The position numbers and the translations under genes were made by a program. Positions 23,601 through 33,561 of a stretch of DNA of 64,000 bases are shown here, piece after piece. Position 1 is the first letter of the stretch, and every line of letters starts with the position of its first letter. Source of the DNA: Amphiura filiformis (Eukaryota > Echinodermata > Ophiuroidea > Amphilepidida > Amphiuridae); contig NC_092628.1 of NCBI RefSeq assembly GCF_039555335.1, positions 68,390,292 to 68,454,291 on the forward strand, in the 5' to 3' direction. Under the pieces are notes generated by a model. It made no database searches. It was not told the origin of the DNA and saw only the letters and a program-made list of their open reading frames with translations.

Positions 23601-26600
23601 ACCAAACCTACCTTTGTGCCATTTAGAATTTCTGGCAGCTAAACACAATAATAAAGATGTCCGAATGCAATGCATTTCAGTATTGGACATATCAAAGCTT
23701 GTATCAATTGCGCATTTATTAGTGATTTCCATTTTTTAACGATATATCTAGTGCTATGAAAAATTGTATTAGTAGTTAATGTAAAAAATACAACTCAAAA
23801 AATTATCACAAAAAATTCATAATTATGTACAAATATGTGAAAAATTGAACAGGCAATCTTTGAATACACACCTTTCAGAAAATCAATTTAGATTCAATCC
23901 AATGACTTCTTTTCATAACTGATTTAGATGTTTTTAAAAATACTATAAGAAATATTTTGAAAAAATGGGTAAAAATAGCATGTTTTGGGGTCTCTGTGTC
24001 TAAGTTTTTCACAGAAGGGGTCTTATTATATATGGCGCGAAGCGTATGATCAAGGCGAATAAACACAATACAAAACGAATGCCAATTGATTAATACTTTT
24101 AAGTTATGGCCCTGAACATGCCGTGTACACTTTTCGTTGGATTCGACCATATAAATCTGCCAATTCCTTTCCACCCATTCTTCATTTGTTTCACAGATAC
24201 GGCAGGAGAAGAGTAGTGGTTCGTAAAGGGCACATAGGGTACTCTTTTTACTTCTTATTTTCTGGTGCGGCTTGCGCTACTCTCGACGAAGACGAAGAGA
24301 CTGCTTTCATGAAGAAAGAAGTTACCATACTCAGAAAAGGATCATCTTTTGGGGTAAGGCTGGGCTTTGGCGATCATGCTGCGTGTGTAGCGCGTGCGAA
24401 ACCAGGAGTTGAGTGTTTACAAACACAGGAATTTGAGGAGGTTAGACCCAAAAAGCAGTAATTCGAGCAGCTCCTCAAAGTGGGGAACCCTATAGGGGGG
24501 TTAGGACGTCTTTTTCTGGCATTTTTGCCTTCAATTCGAGGAGTTCCATAATTGTTTTTGTACTAAGTTCTCCTCACACACCGCCTCATATTCCTGTGAA
24601 AACTTCTCGTTTTGTATGTAGAGTGTGTACAGATTAACACACTTCACACACTATGTTTTTCCGTCTCCTCATTTAGACTGCGCTACGAGTATGGGTGTAC
24701 ACACGTCAGTTTACATAAAGTTAATTTTCAGATCAAATCTTGCAAAACATTTAAATTAGTTGAATTTATGATATTCCGCAAAAGAAAGCAAACATGATTT
24801 ACACCAACAGAAGCATTTTTATTGTCTCATTGTTTTACGTGTTCCATTCACATAATAATGGCAAACTTGTAATCAGAGTATAATAACATCACATTATTAA
24901 TTCATCAGTTTAAACTTTTACCAACATCAAATATTTCTGTTGCAATTTGTTACAAAGTGCAGACATGATAAAGTATGCTTATCAGCAGGGCCTATAATAT
25001 ACACGTAATGGTGTAGCGTCATACAGGGTGGGCCATCAAAAAGTTCACACTTTTTCGATGGCTTATTTCTCAGAAATGAAAACACATATTGAAATAAGTT
25101 GAACATATTTGTAACCCTCTATGTCTGGACTGTCATTGCTGAAAAGGGCATTAACATCCATGGTCTAATTACAAAATGGCGACCATTTAAAGCAGAGAAG
25201 TCAAAAACCACTTTGCACACACGTAAGACTATAGACAATGATCATGCATATTAAGTTTTTAGGCTTAAGCAAGTTTTAAAAAAGTTTGATGACTCTATAT
25301 GCATTTACTTGAGTGTCTCATGCGTGTATGAGTTGTTTACTGTTTGAAAATCATTCACCTGTGAAATTGACACAAAAGGCTGATTGGACATGCTCATTTA
25401 CATAACAAATACACTAGTTTGGAGGGCACTTCAAATTTAAAATGCCTTGCGTGCGTTCTTGTCATTCATGTTAGAGATACCCGTGTAAGTACTTTGAGGT
25501 GATTCTTGCTGTTCAAAATGTGGCAGTTTACAAAGGAGGAACGAATTTTTTCATCGAGGAGGAAATTTCAAGAACCGGAAAGGTGCGCTCTGTCCTGAAT
25601 GCATGGCCGAACCAGTTTCCGAATACCAGACTTCCTAGTCGCCGACACATCTATAATATTAAACAAAATTCACTTACATGGAACTGTTCTCAATCGGAAC
25701 AAATCTAACAGTGGGAGACCACGAACAGGAAGATCAGCCAATCACATTGCCGATGTTAGAAGGGATTTGCAAGCTAACCCAAGATTGAGTACTCGACGGA
25801 ACAATTGTCCCCATATTCCAAGGACAACGTTCAGACGAATCATCACTCATGATATCGAATGGCACCCTTACAAGATCCTTAAGCGTCATGGACTGCAACC
25901 AGGAGATCCAAATCGGCGACTTCAGTTTTGTAACTGGTTAGTTAACAGAGCACGTCGCTTTCTTGATACCGCTGTTGTTGTTGACGAGGCAAACTTTCAA
26001 TGGACGGGTCTGTCTCTTCTCAAAACGTACGGATGTATGCACCGAAAGGCAATCCTCCAAGAGACTTTGCTTTTAACGTTCCACATGACAAACGCAAAGT
26101 TAGTGTTCTCGCAGCCGTCACAGGAAACAAATTTATTTAAATATGGTTAATTTACAAGAGAAATATTGACAGAACTTTCATGCGTACTGTTATTTTTCTT
26201 CCTTTGTTCCTAATCCATTGTGGTGTGAACCAGCGACCACCATATATCGCGTGATCATCCGCTCCATTTGACTTACGTGTGTGCAAAGTGTTTTTTGTTT
26301 CCCTTGCTTCAAATGGCCGCCATTTTGTAATTAGACCATGGATGTTAATGCCCTTTTCAGCAATGACAGTCCAGACATAGAGGTTTACAAATATGTTCAA
26401 CTTATTTCAGTATGTGTTTGCACTTTTGACAAAAAAGCCATCAAAAAAGTGTGAACTTTTTAATGGCCCACCCTGTAGGTCATAGGGGCAACGTACCTCG
26501 CCACACCAGTCACAATTTGAAAATGTCCATTGAAAAAATACCAAGGACCATTACTCCTCGCTCAATCAGTCCCGGTAACCCCCACCCACTCCATAAGACG

Positions 26601-29600
26601 ACTCACGGTACACTTCTATTTTATTTTATTTTACTATACTTGTCTTGCGTTCCTCATCATAGGAGATTGCTTTACTGAAGGATGTGCGTCGGATGGCTAC
26701 CGTGGTATGTCTTGAAGAGACTGAACTCCTTGTAGTGGATAGAGATGACTTCTTTGATAACGGCTTAGACAAACATATACATCAAGAATTCCAGTGCAAA
26801 CTCAATTTCTTCAAGTAAGTGACCAAAATAACACATTCAGATAACGAAATGAAATAATGGAAGTCTGAATATTTCTGCAGACAATCATCTCTGGAAGTAG
26901 TATGCTATCTTCGGTAGACAGCATGTTATTTCTCAAGTCACGTCATAAGCCCACTTTTAAGCTGTCTTCATTCTCAGTTGATAGCTAGACTTTAGACTTC
27001 ATCGGGTATTTAGGTACATTCATTAAAGAGTTGGGTAGGCATGTCTAGACTTTAGTCATCATGTTAGCAGAGCTTTTGTTTCTTCAGCATGTAGTTTGTG
27101 AACTGAACAATAAAGCAATTAATCTCCAGCTGATATCAGATTTCTTTAGGCCATACTTTTAATCTTTCTTCAATACAAATCATTAGCCAATTGCCACCTA
27201 CCAGTATAATAAATTATTGCTATCTACAGTAGATAGCAAGCTATTTGACTTCAATTAGTGTCTGCTATTTTCAGTCGAGTAGTATACCGATATATTCAGC
27301 CTATGCAATGCCTCCTGATCCATGCTAAATAATAATTTACTTTTGCTTGTAGGAGCTTAGACTTATTCTCCACGTGGAAAGAAGAACGCGTAGAAGAAGT
27401 GAGCGACATGGGCCGTATTGAGGACTATAACCATGACTCGGTCATTATTAAAGACTCAACAGAAAACGAGTGGATCCTGTTTGTAGCCAAGGTAACGAAA
27501 AAGAGATAAAGAGGGCACGGGAGAGAGAAATATACAAAATACAGAATAATAATGAACACTTTTTATGAATCTTAAACAAGGTAAGAAAGTCACAATCAAG
27601 AGTATTAATTAATTGTCATTTGTAAACCTTTTATAGGGTCGGTGTGATGTTCTGAAATTTGTTGATCTTGCCAAACTGTGCCTTGCCGAGGATGAAGATG
27701 AAATTGAGAGCAAGAGCGGACGGAGGACAACAAGAGGTTCTGGCAGCAGGGAGGAAACACCAGCAATTCTTCTGACAGGGGACTATCCATTAAGTCTTCT
27801 TCCATCTGGACATCAGAGTCCCTTCCCATGGATGGCTCCACAGAGATTGACAGCAAGACCCAAGACAACAGGTGAGACGGTCTTTCTAACAGTGCAGCCA
27901 GAGTCATCTAGGTTCATGAGATCAAAAATGGCTGATGTAACAATAAGTAATATTTTTTTCTTCCACAAAATATTAGTCTTTACGGTTTGCATCAGATACA
28001 CACATTGCAGAATTATGGCCCGTACACATGACTTTTTTTGGGGGGGGGGGCTGATTTTGAAAAAGTGGGATTTTTTTCAAGAGGGGCGATTTGTGAAAAG
28101 TGGACTTTCTTCCCAAAATTTGGAATTTTTTTGACCAAAAAGCGTAAAAAAACAGATTTTTTTTGCTCATACGCTCGCAAATTGTGATATATTGGGACTT
28201 TTTGTATACTTGTACAAATTGGGGGGCTGCATACGGGCCTGGTGGGATTTATGCCCTTCTCATTTTGAGCCAACTAATGAGGTAAAAAGAAAGAAAATCG
28301 CAATTTCATTCCAGTGCCCAGATTGTAAATGCGTATATCAGCGATTCCGATTGGCTGATTAAATCTTGGGATCCTAAGATATAATAATCTTGGATTTTGT
28401 CACAAATACTCCACCTTGCGTCTTGTTTTTCAGGGTATTTTAGTTCACTAAATCGTTTAAAATTTTGAGGAAAATTAAAGCAGTCATTTTCAGCAATCTT
28501 ACAATATTGCTTATTAAACCTACATCTCCCAGGGCTGCAAATTTGGCAAGAATCAGAGCTGCAGAGATCAATTCTCGCAATAATTCTCCTAAATTTAGTT
28601 CGCCATAATCAAAATTGACTCTCCAACAATAATATCTATTCCACAGGCAGCAGTGCCATGGCATGCCAGCAACCTTGACCACAAACTGTGACAATCAATT
28701 TTGATTCATGCAGTTTGACAAAATGTCAGGTATTACTGCTCATTAATTTTGTAAAATTAAATTACTTTTAATATTATACAAATCATGAGAGTAGTTGTAT
28801 TTTTATGTGTATCTTACACACATTGTATCTTGCATACAAACAAATTGAATTGATGATTCTCACCATTCCACACCCATACACTTCTTCCAAAGGACAAATT
28901 GCCAAAAAATGTGTAGAAACTGCAGATGAGTGTGATGGAAACCACAATGGACGGAGTCAAAGCGCCACCGTTAGGTTACGAGAAGAGCCAGAATTCATGC
29001 GGGACACACCCTCGCCAATGTCAATGTTATCCAGGAGTTTACCTGCTTCACCTCAACCTGTATATAGGAGGTATGACATCACAGATTTGACTTTATTATA
29101 ATCATTGATAATGTGACATGATCTTGTTCATAGGAGCCAAAGGCGGCAAACTTGAAAGAGATAAATATATGGAGTTAAAAAACAATAAAATATGGTACAT
29201 TTAAAAAAATAAACTTCAGATTCAGAACTTTAGAACCAAGTATGCAAGACCTTTGGAGTTTTCAGTATATGATACCCTAATGTTTGAATTAAAAGGTAAT
29301 ATTCATTGTAAATGCCTCCATTTGGCCCCCATGGAGCAGATTGTGTTTACATATAATGAGATAAACTGGACAAAAACTATACATGCTATAATAGGTGCAG
29401 CCCTTGCTCGAAATTGACCAAAAGTTGTACCTCTTCCTTTGTATTGGCCTGGTTTAAGTTCACATTAGTCCTAATTTTGACCCATTTTAATGTTAAAATG
29501 TCACATTTTCACACACATGTCATTTTAGAAGCGGGTCAGCACAGCGACTTAGAAATGTTGCCCCCTTTGGCCCGTTTAATACGCTTTTGGCTTGACTGGT

Positions 29601-31662
29601 TTTTTTATGGCCACATGTATAATGATACTTAGTTGCCCACCTGTCACAACACAAAATTAAGGAGTCGCCATTTTTTCATTCTTTTGAATAGGAGTAGGCC
29701 CTTATTACAACTAGTTTATGCGTTTGTGTTTCCTCTATAATCCAGACATCCAGATCCTGGTATACCATCGGAATTGAAGAGTGAACTTGGCAGGGGAATG
29801 AATACAATGAAGGCACCTGGTGTACAGGCTGGAGTCTATGTCAAGGTAGACTCACTTGGACCAGGACAATGTTTTGTAAGTACTAACCAATGAATAAGGA
29901 CTGTATACATTATGCTACTCATACAACATGGATGTTCTACCACCGACCTTATGGTGCATGTTACACTGGGAGATTCCTGGCACTATCCTGCCTCAAAAGT
30001 GGTTTCTGGAATTTCAGTAATTTTGGGTCTATGTCAAAGTAAACTTGCACCCACAGCACTTTTTTGACTGCAATTAATTATAAGGTGGATTCATATTACA
30101 AGTACTGTGAACACTCTCATATGATATCTCAATGCTCTCATACATCAGATTCTTCATCTATGCACAATTTGCCTCTTTGCAGGGACTGGAAACAGCAGTG
30201 AGAGCTTCCATGCCCAAACTATCTGTAGTCAGCCGTGGCTGTGAGATTATCCGAGTCTCCATGTCAAAGTTTAGGGAATATGCCGATAAGACCACTCGGT
30301 CTAAAGCTGAGGACATGTTCACTAGGTGTCCCAGTGACTTTACACTATGGAACAGTTTCAAAAAGCAGAACCACTGGAACAACTTCAAGAATGGAGTAGT
30401 GTCAGATGTCTTGTATGACGCCCATCTCAACAACTCAGTAAACAACTCATCTGGAAGCCATGCAACAGGTGGGACGGTGTCCCGAGATATATCAACCGCT
30501 GCCACCAACAGAAGACGGGCTGTAGAGATATCCAGACAAAAGAACACAAGTCAGATAACTTATGCTAGTAATCCATTCCCAAAGATCTCATTTGCAGCAG
30601 AAGCATGGGCAGGTAATAGCGCCTCACCAAGCAGGAGAAGTAAGTTGAACAGATAAAACATGCATACAGTAGAGTAAGGTGAAACAATTTATTTTAAATT
30701 GTTTCTGGTATGCTGCACACATTCGTTTTTTCGAAGCAATTCTATTGCAGATCGTTTTTTAATTGAGAAATCCAGAAAAAAAATTAATCAAGCAAAAAAA
30801 TAAATGTTTCAAAAGATTCGTTTCCATTGTCCCTTACAAAAAAAACACATCCGTGTTTTTTTGTAAATAATATACACTTGCAGAATTACATTTATTGCCT
30901 TTTAATTTGTCACATATGGTATAATAGCGATTGGAAATTTATACAGATATAAAAGTTTGAAATGAAAAACATTCCACTTAAAGGGTCTTTAACCTGAAAA
31001 AAAAATTGATTTCAAAATATCCACCCCAAATTTAACGTTTGATTGCACCATCCAAATGATTAAAAAATTTCACATATTTTATTCATTGTTTTCCAACTTG
31101 ATTGTTCTTATTATACAGTATCTGCTATAGTATACTGTAAAACACTTTAATTTCACAGCAACTTAATTTGGCAAATTGGCAAGAAGTCATCTTTTTGTGG
31201 CGATTTATTCTCACAAATTTGCATCCTCTTGCTATGTGAAACCATTATAAATGAACTATTTAGCGGCAAGTTAATTTAGCGATTGTGAAATTAGCAAAAT
31301 TAAATTGCCAGCGAAATTAAGTTGTTTTACAGTAAAATGAGACTGTCCCATTACTAATGTTCCTAACACTATCATATTCCATTATTCTACCTACAGGTCA
31401 TACACCATCACATTCTAGAAGTCGTTCCCAACACAATTCCAACCATTCTCGTTCTGCATCTCGCTCTACTCACCTAGCCAGGACCATCTCTTCTGCCTAC
31501 TCGGTTGGATCCCGGAGAAATGGCACACGATCAGTCTCTCCTCAGAGAGCAGTACACAGTAGGTTGTACAGTACGGCAAGTCGTCCCAGGATACCTCGTA
31601 TCGACAGCATAACAAAACCAACTTACACTGGCAGCTTGAGCTGGAGGCAGCTTCGCAAGTAA
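14618..31662 (+). CDS. CNBD2: CNBD2-like cyclic-nucleotide-binding-domain protein, 12 exons
   Basis: The exons are 14618-15175, 18915-18956, 19580-19801, 20211-20374, 24197-24353, 26663-26814, 27353-27491, 27637-27871, 28893-29070, 29746-29875, 30183-30639 and 31397-31662. Phases agree at all 11 GT-AG introns and give 899 residues. Residues 1-186 are an acidic, disordered region (ATG with A at -3). A conserved basic helical region follows (about 200-330), then a first cNMP-binding fold (about 330-430). Its phosphate-binding cassette is split over exons 5/6: SSFG|EIALL with RRMATV, keeping the key Glu (382) and Arg (391). Residues about 440-495 and 625-690 resemble a second, degenerate cNMP fold (LGPGQCFGLE; SVVSRGCEIIRVS) separated by a Ser/Pro-rich insert. 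The tail is Ser/Arg-rich. Human CNBD2 is shorter and linked to spermatogenesis. Orthology is by motif and not tested by search. Introns 1, 4 and 5 carry transposons. Confidence 0.8.
15356..16440. mobile_element. TTAA-flanked MITE, copy A, 1085 bp
   Basis: TTAA duplications lie at 15352-15355 and 16441-16444. The inverted ends share GGCTGTGTACTC. It is nearly the same sequence as 34241-35347. There is no transposase; short frames inside are chance. It lies in intron 1 of the CNBD2-like gene. The superfamily is piggyBac- or Kolobok-like on target site only. Confidence 0.8.
16445..18490. other. CNBD2-like intron 1, no feature seen
   Basis: About 2 kb of AT-rich intron. A phrase near 15332 (TGTTGTTTTACCGATTC) recurs at 16892, so a small repeat flanks MITE copy A. 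Nothing else was recognised. Confidence 0.35.
18491..18594 (+). repeat. tRNA-derived sequence (SINE head or tRNA pseudogene)
   Basis: It starts GCCCTGATAGCCGAGCGG, which has the A-box form of tRNA-Leu/Ser (TAGCCGAGCGG). The B box GGGTTCGAACC follows 80 bp on. The acceptor arms do not pair (GCCCTGA against the 3' CCGTCGCCT), the anticodon arm is poor and the variable region is too long, so it is not a working tRNA. A T run follows at about 18607. It is best read as a tRNA-related SINE head or pseudogene that may keep a Pol III promoter. Confidence 0.6.
19130..19275. repeat. GAACC-rich dispersed repeat
   Basis: Several GAACCCT, GAACCATT and inverted GGTTC phrases lie within 150 bp (for example AAGAACCCTTTGG and ATGGTTCTC), giving short inverted pairs. 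Its ends cannot be defined. It lies in CNBD2-like intron 2. Confidence 0.3.
20434..20640 (+). repeat. GATGAA-type microsatellite
   Basis: Imperfect GATGAA, GGAGAT and GAAGAT units over about 200 bp, in intron 4 of the CNBD2-like gene just after exon 4. A reading frame on the other strand is a repeat artefact. Confidence 0.85.
20641..21714. other. CNBD2-like intron 4, no feature seen
   Basis: Nothing recognisable. The 64-codon minus frame near 21496-21687 has no supporting motif. Confidence 0.35.
21719..24149. mobile_element. 2.4-kb non-autonomous DNA transposon with periodic motif
   Basis: The inverted ends read TGGTCGAATCCAACCAAAAG at the left and TGGTCGAATCCAACGAAAAG on the opposite strand at the right, extending about 30 bp. 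The flanks CATA (21715-21718) and TATA (24150-24153) could be a 4-bp duplication with one change; a 2-bp TA target is the alternative. There is no transposase frame. Inside, GTATTCGTAGGTAAC recurs at regular steps (separate entry). It lies in CNBD2-like intron 4 and ends 47 bp before exon 5. Confidence 0.7.
21906..23780. repeat. Periodic GTATTCGTAGGTAAC motif array
   Basis: Copies start at 21906 (reverse), 22269, 22622, 22643, 23012, 23046 (reverse), 23386, 23416 (reverse), 23575 and 23766, with 0-3 changes each. The main steps are 363, 353, 390, 374, 189 and 191 bp. Two copies are each followed within 20-35 bp by an inverted partner. The motif core ATTCGtAGGtAACA is similar to ATTCGgAGaGGACA of the 9.6-kb element. 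Confidence 0.8.
24354..25021. other. CNBD2-like intron 5, left part, no feature seen
   Basis: The open frame of exon 5 continues past its donor to about 24461, but the exon 6 junction restores the known FGEIALL motif, so this is intron. Nothing else was seen. Confidence 0.45.
25024..26475. mobile_element. Tc1/mariner-type transposon, 1452 bp, broken
   Basis: TA duplications lie at 25022-25023 and 26476-26477. The ends start CAGGGTGGGCCATCAAAAAG (left) and CAGGGTGGGCCATTAAAAAG (right, opposite strand), and the inverted repeats extend about 200 bp with mismatches. It is non-coding beyond the transposase remnant. It lies in CNBD2-like intron 5. Confidence 0.9.
25499..26150 (+). pseudogene. Mariner-type transposase remnant
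   Basis: Two + frames, joined by a shift near 25.6 kb, read VAVYKGGTNFFIEEE then NKSNSGRPRTGRS and FRRIITHDIEWHPYKILKRH. These are helix-turn-helix and linker parts of a mariner-family transposase. The first catalytic box VVVDEANFQWTG is present at about 25980-26010. A shift follows (another frame reads on as PRDFAFNVPHDKRKVSV), and the last third, with the later catalytic residues, is missing. It cannot encode an active enzyme. Confidence 0.85.
26815..27352. other. CNBD2-like intron 6 with small hairpins
   Basis: Short inverted phrases such as GCTATCTTCGGTAGACAGC (about 26907) and GCTATCTACAGTAGATAGC (about 27219) form small hairpins and are related to each other. They may be remnants of one element. 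No gene. Confidence 0.35.
28017..28239. mobile_element. Possible MITE, 223 bp
   Basis: GGCCCGTACACA at the left is matched by an inverted GGCCCGTATGCA at the right, with G-run and T-rich sequence between (a run of ten G near 28040). No clear target duplication. Intron 8 of the CNBD2-like gene. Confidence 0.35.
31135..31332. mobile_element. TA-flanked MITE, 198 bp
   Basis: CTGTAAAACACTTTAATTTC at the left and CTGTAAAACAACTTAATTTC on the opposite strand at the right; TA flanks at 31133-31134 and 31333-31334. Mariner-like target. Intron 11 of the CNBD2-like gene, 64 bp before its last exon. Confidence 0.7.
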
Positions 31663-32448
31663 TCGCCGACATCAACTCAAATATTGGTGCCAGATTACTA
31701 TTTTAAACTTTCCATCTGATGACATTAAATTATGGTTCCAAGGCCAGATGCCCATATATGGCGCAATCTGATAGGTCTTGACTTATGTACCCAAGAGTGA
31801 ACCTAAAGAACTGGTGCCATATTACTACTTGCTACCTGACAACATGTAAACATACTTCATTGTTTCTGTGATTCGATTTCTCTACAGGCTTAGGTTCCAG
31901 ACCCATTTTGAGGCATGCCCAATCAAATTTGACAAATGAGAAAAATGCATTTTCTCGGTACCAAAGCTTGTCAATCCAACATAACACATTTCCAAACAGC
32001 ATATATATGCGCTCAGGATCTTTTCAAAGTGTCCTTTTTAGCCAAAACTTATCATAAATAATAAGAGGTTATAATGCACATAATCATAATTGATCCTTTT
32101 TATACTGGCCTGTATATCATCAGTGCAATCAAAGTACTAGTTCCCCTGACACAGTTCTTGGGTACATGGGTTACAACAGACCTGGGTCTGACATGATATC
32201 CCAAAGACCTGGTATTCACAATAACACCTCAAAGTTACACAATCTTGCATTGTGTGCTTCTACAGGCATTAATGTCTGTCTAAATTGGGAAATCTGTCGG
32301 ATTTACTCAAATCATGCCTTCAACTACAAGTCTTTTATTTGCATGAACAGACTTTTTTAAATACCTTGCAAATGTCAGGAAATGGTGACATCCATTCCCA
32401 ACAAATTTAAATCGTTCAAACAGACATTTAAAAAAAATATAAACATTA
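31663..32448. other. 3' flank of the CNBD2-like gene
   Basis: Probable 3' untranslated region and flank. Candidate poly(A) signals are weak. Two related phrases on dated positions (31750 and 31810: GGTGCCA followed by ATTACTA) suggest a small duplication. No gene. Confidence 0.35.
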
Positions 32449-32845
32449 GGCCCATGAAAGTTTTTTTCCGAGTTTATCGTCCCTTTTTTTCCCGGGTTGG
32501 TGAGGTGACTTTTTCATTTTTCATTTTTCATTATTTCATCAGATTTCATTATTGACCTAAAATGCGTGTTGATTTAAAGCCACACTCATACATGTTATTT
32601 ATAAACAGGTTTTTATATGGGTAGGGACTAGAAAAGTTAGAAAAGAGCCTGGTTTTGCTTCCAAGTTATGAATTTATATGTTTTACAAACAAAAATATAT
32701 GTTTTCAATTGCTAAAACTGGTGAAAACACCGATACTTTGAAAATAATGAATTATTTTGGCATTTTGAAAATTTGACGCGGTGTTTTTGGTTTCCAAAAA
32801 GTGACGCTGGCGGGGACGATAAACTCGAATCGACTTTCATGCGCC
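32449..32845. mobile_element. MITE-like inverted repeat, 397 bp
   Basis: The ends GGCCCATGAAAGT and (opposite strand) GGCGCATGAAAGT are each followed by CGAGTTTATCGTCCC a few bases in. The target duplication is unclear (TTA left, TTT right). No coding. Confidence 0.6.
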
Positions 32846-32931
32846 TTTATATTAAATATCAGGCTATTAATTGATCAGGACAATATGCTATCAAATTCTA
32901 TAAAAACACAAACCCAAAAACCATATTTTAA

Positions 32932-33132
32932 ACTGTTGGCAAAATGTATTGTTAGTTAGTTTTTTGGCAAACGTTTAAAATAAAATCTGTTGTCAACATG
33001 TTACAGTGTATTGTGGTAATTTTGAAAATGTCATTCAAATGTTTTATAACCTTTATATAACCTGACATTTGAATGTTTTCTGGAAACCTTTCTACACTGC
33101 TAAAATGAATGTTTTGTGTTTGCTGGGATATC
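32932..33132. repeat. Dispersed AACGTTTT / TTTGCTGGG repeat
   Basis: AT-rich repeat of AAATGTTTT, AACATGTT and ACATTTGAATG phrases ending TTTTGTGTTTGCTGGGA. Related ends occur at 39117 and 57230, so this is a family of truncated elements. Confidence 0.45.
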
Positions 33133-33561
33133 ATCAAATTACCCCAAAATTAAATTTGGCATCGATTAGATTATCCACCTGATCATGATGATCTCTGTTT
33201 GTATTGACGGTACTGTCAAAGTAAAGAATAGCAGCATAGCAGTTTTATTGAAATAAAACAGTAAATTTATTCACATGTCCTTTGTCATTGATGAGTGTTT
33301 GTCTTTTATTTTATTTTGGAAATGGCAATTGATCCAAGACACTTATCCAAGATGGTGAATACTTACAAGTTTTGATTATAAATATTAGACTTGTTTGTAT
33401 AATTATATCTGACATACTAAACTCCTAGGAAGGTTGATAAAATTACCAATAGGAGGAAATTCACATCATGTTTAGAGAAAGAAATAATAAGGGACCTTCC
33501 CTCACCTACCCATCACCACAGAGTAACCATCTCTCTTCTACCCATCACCCATCCACTGTGA

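Noticed and set aside
30158-30547. 129-codon minus-strand frame
   Set aside because: Antisense of CNBD2-like exon 11.
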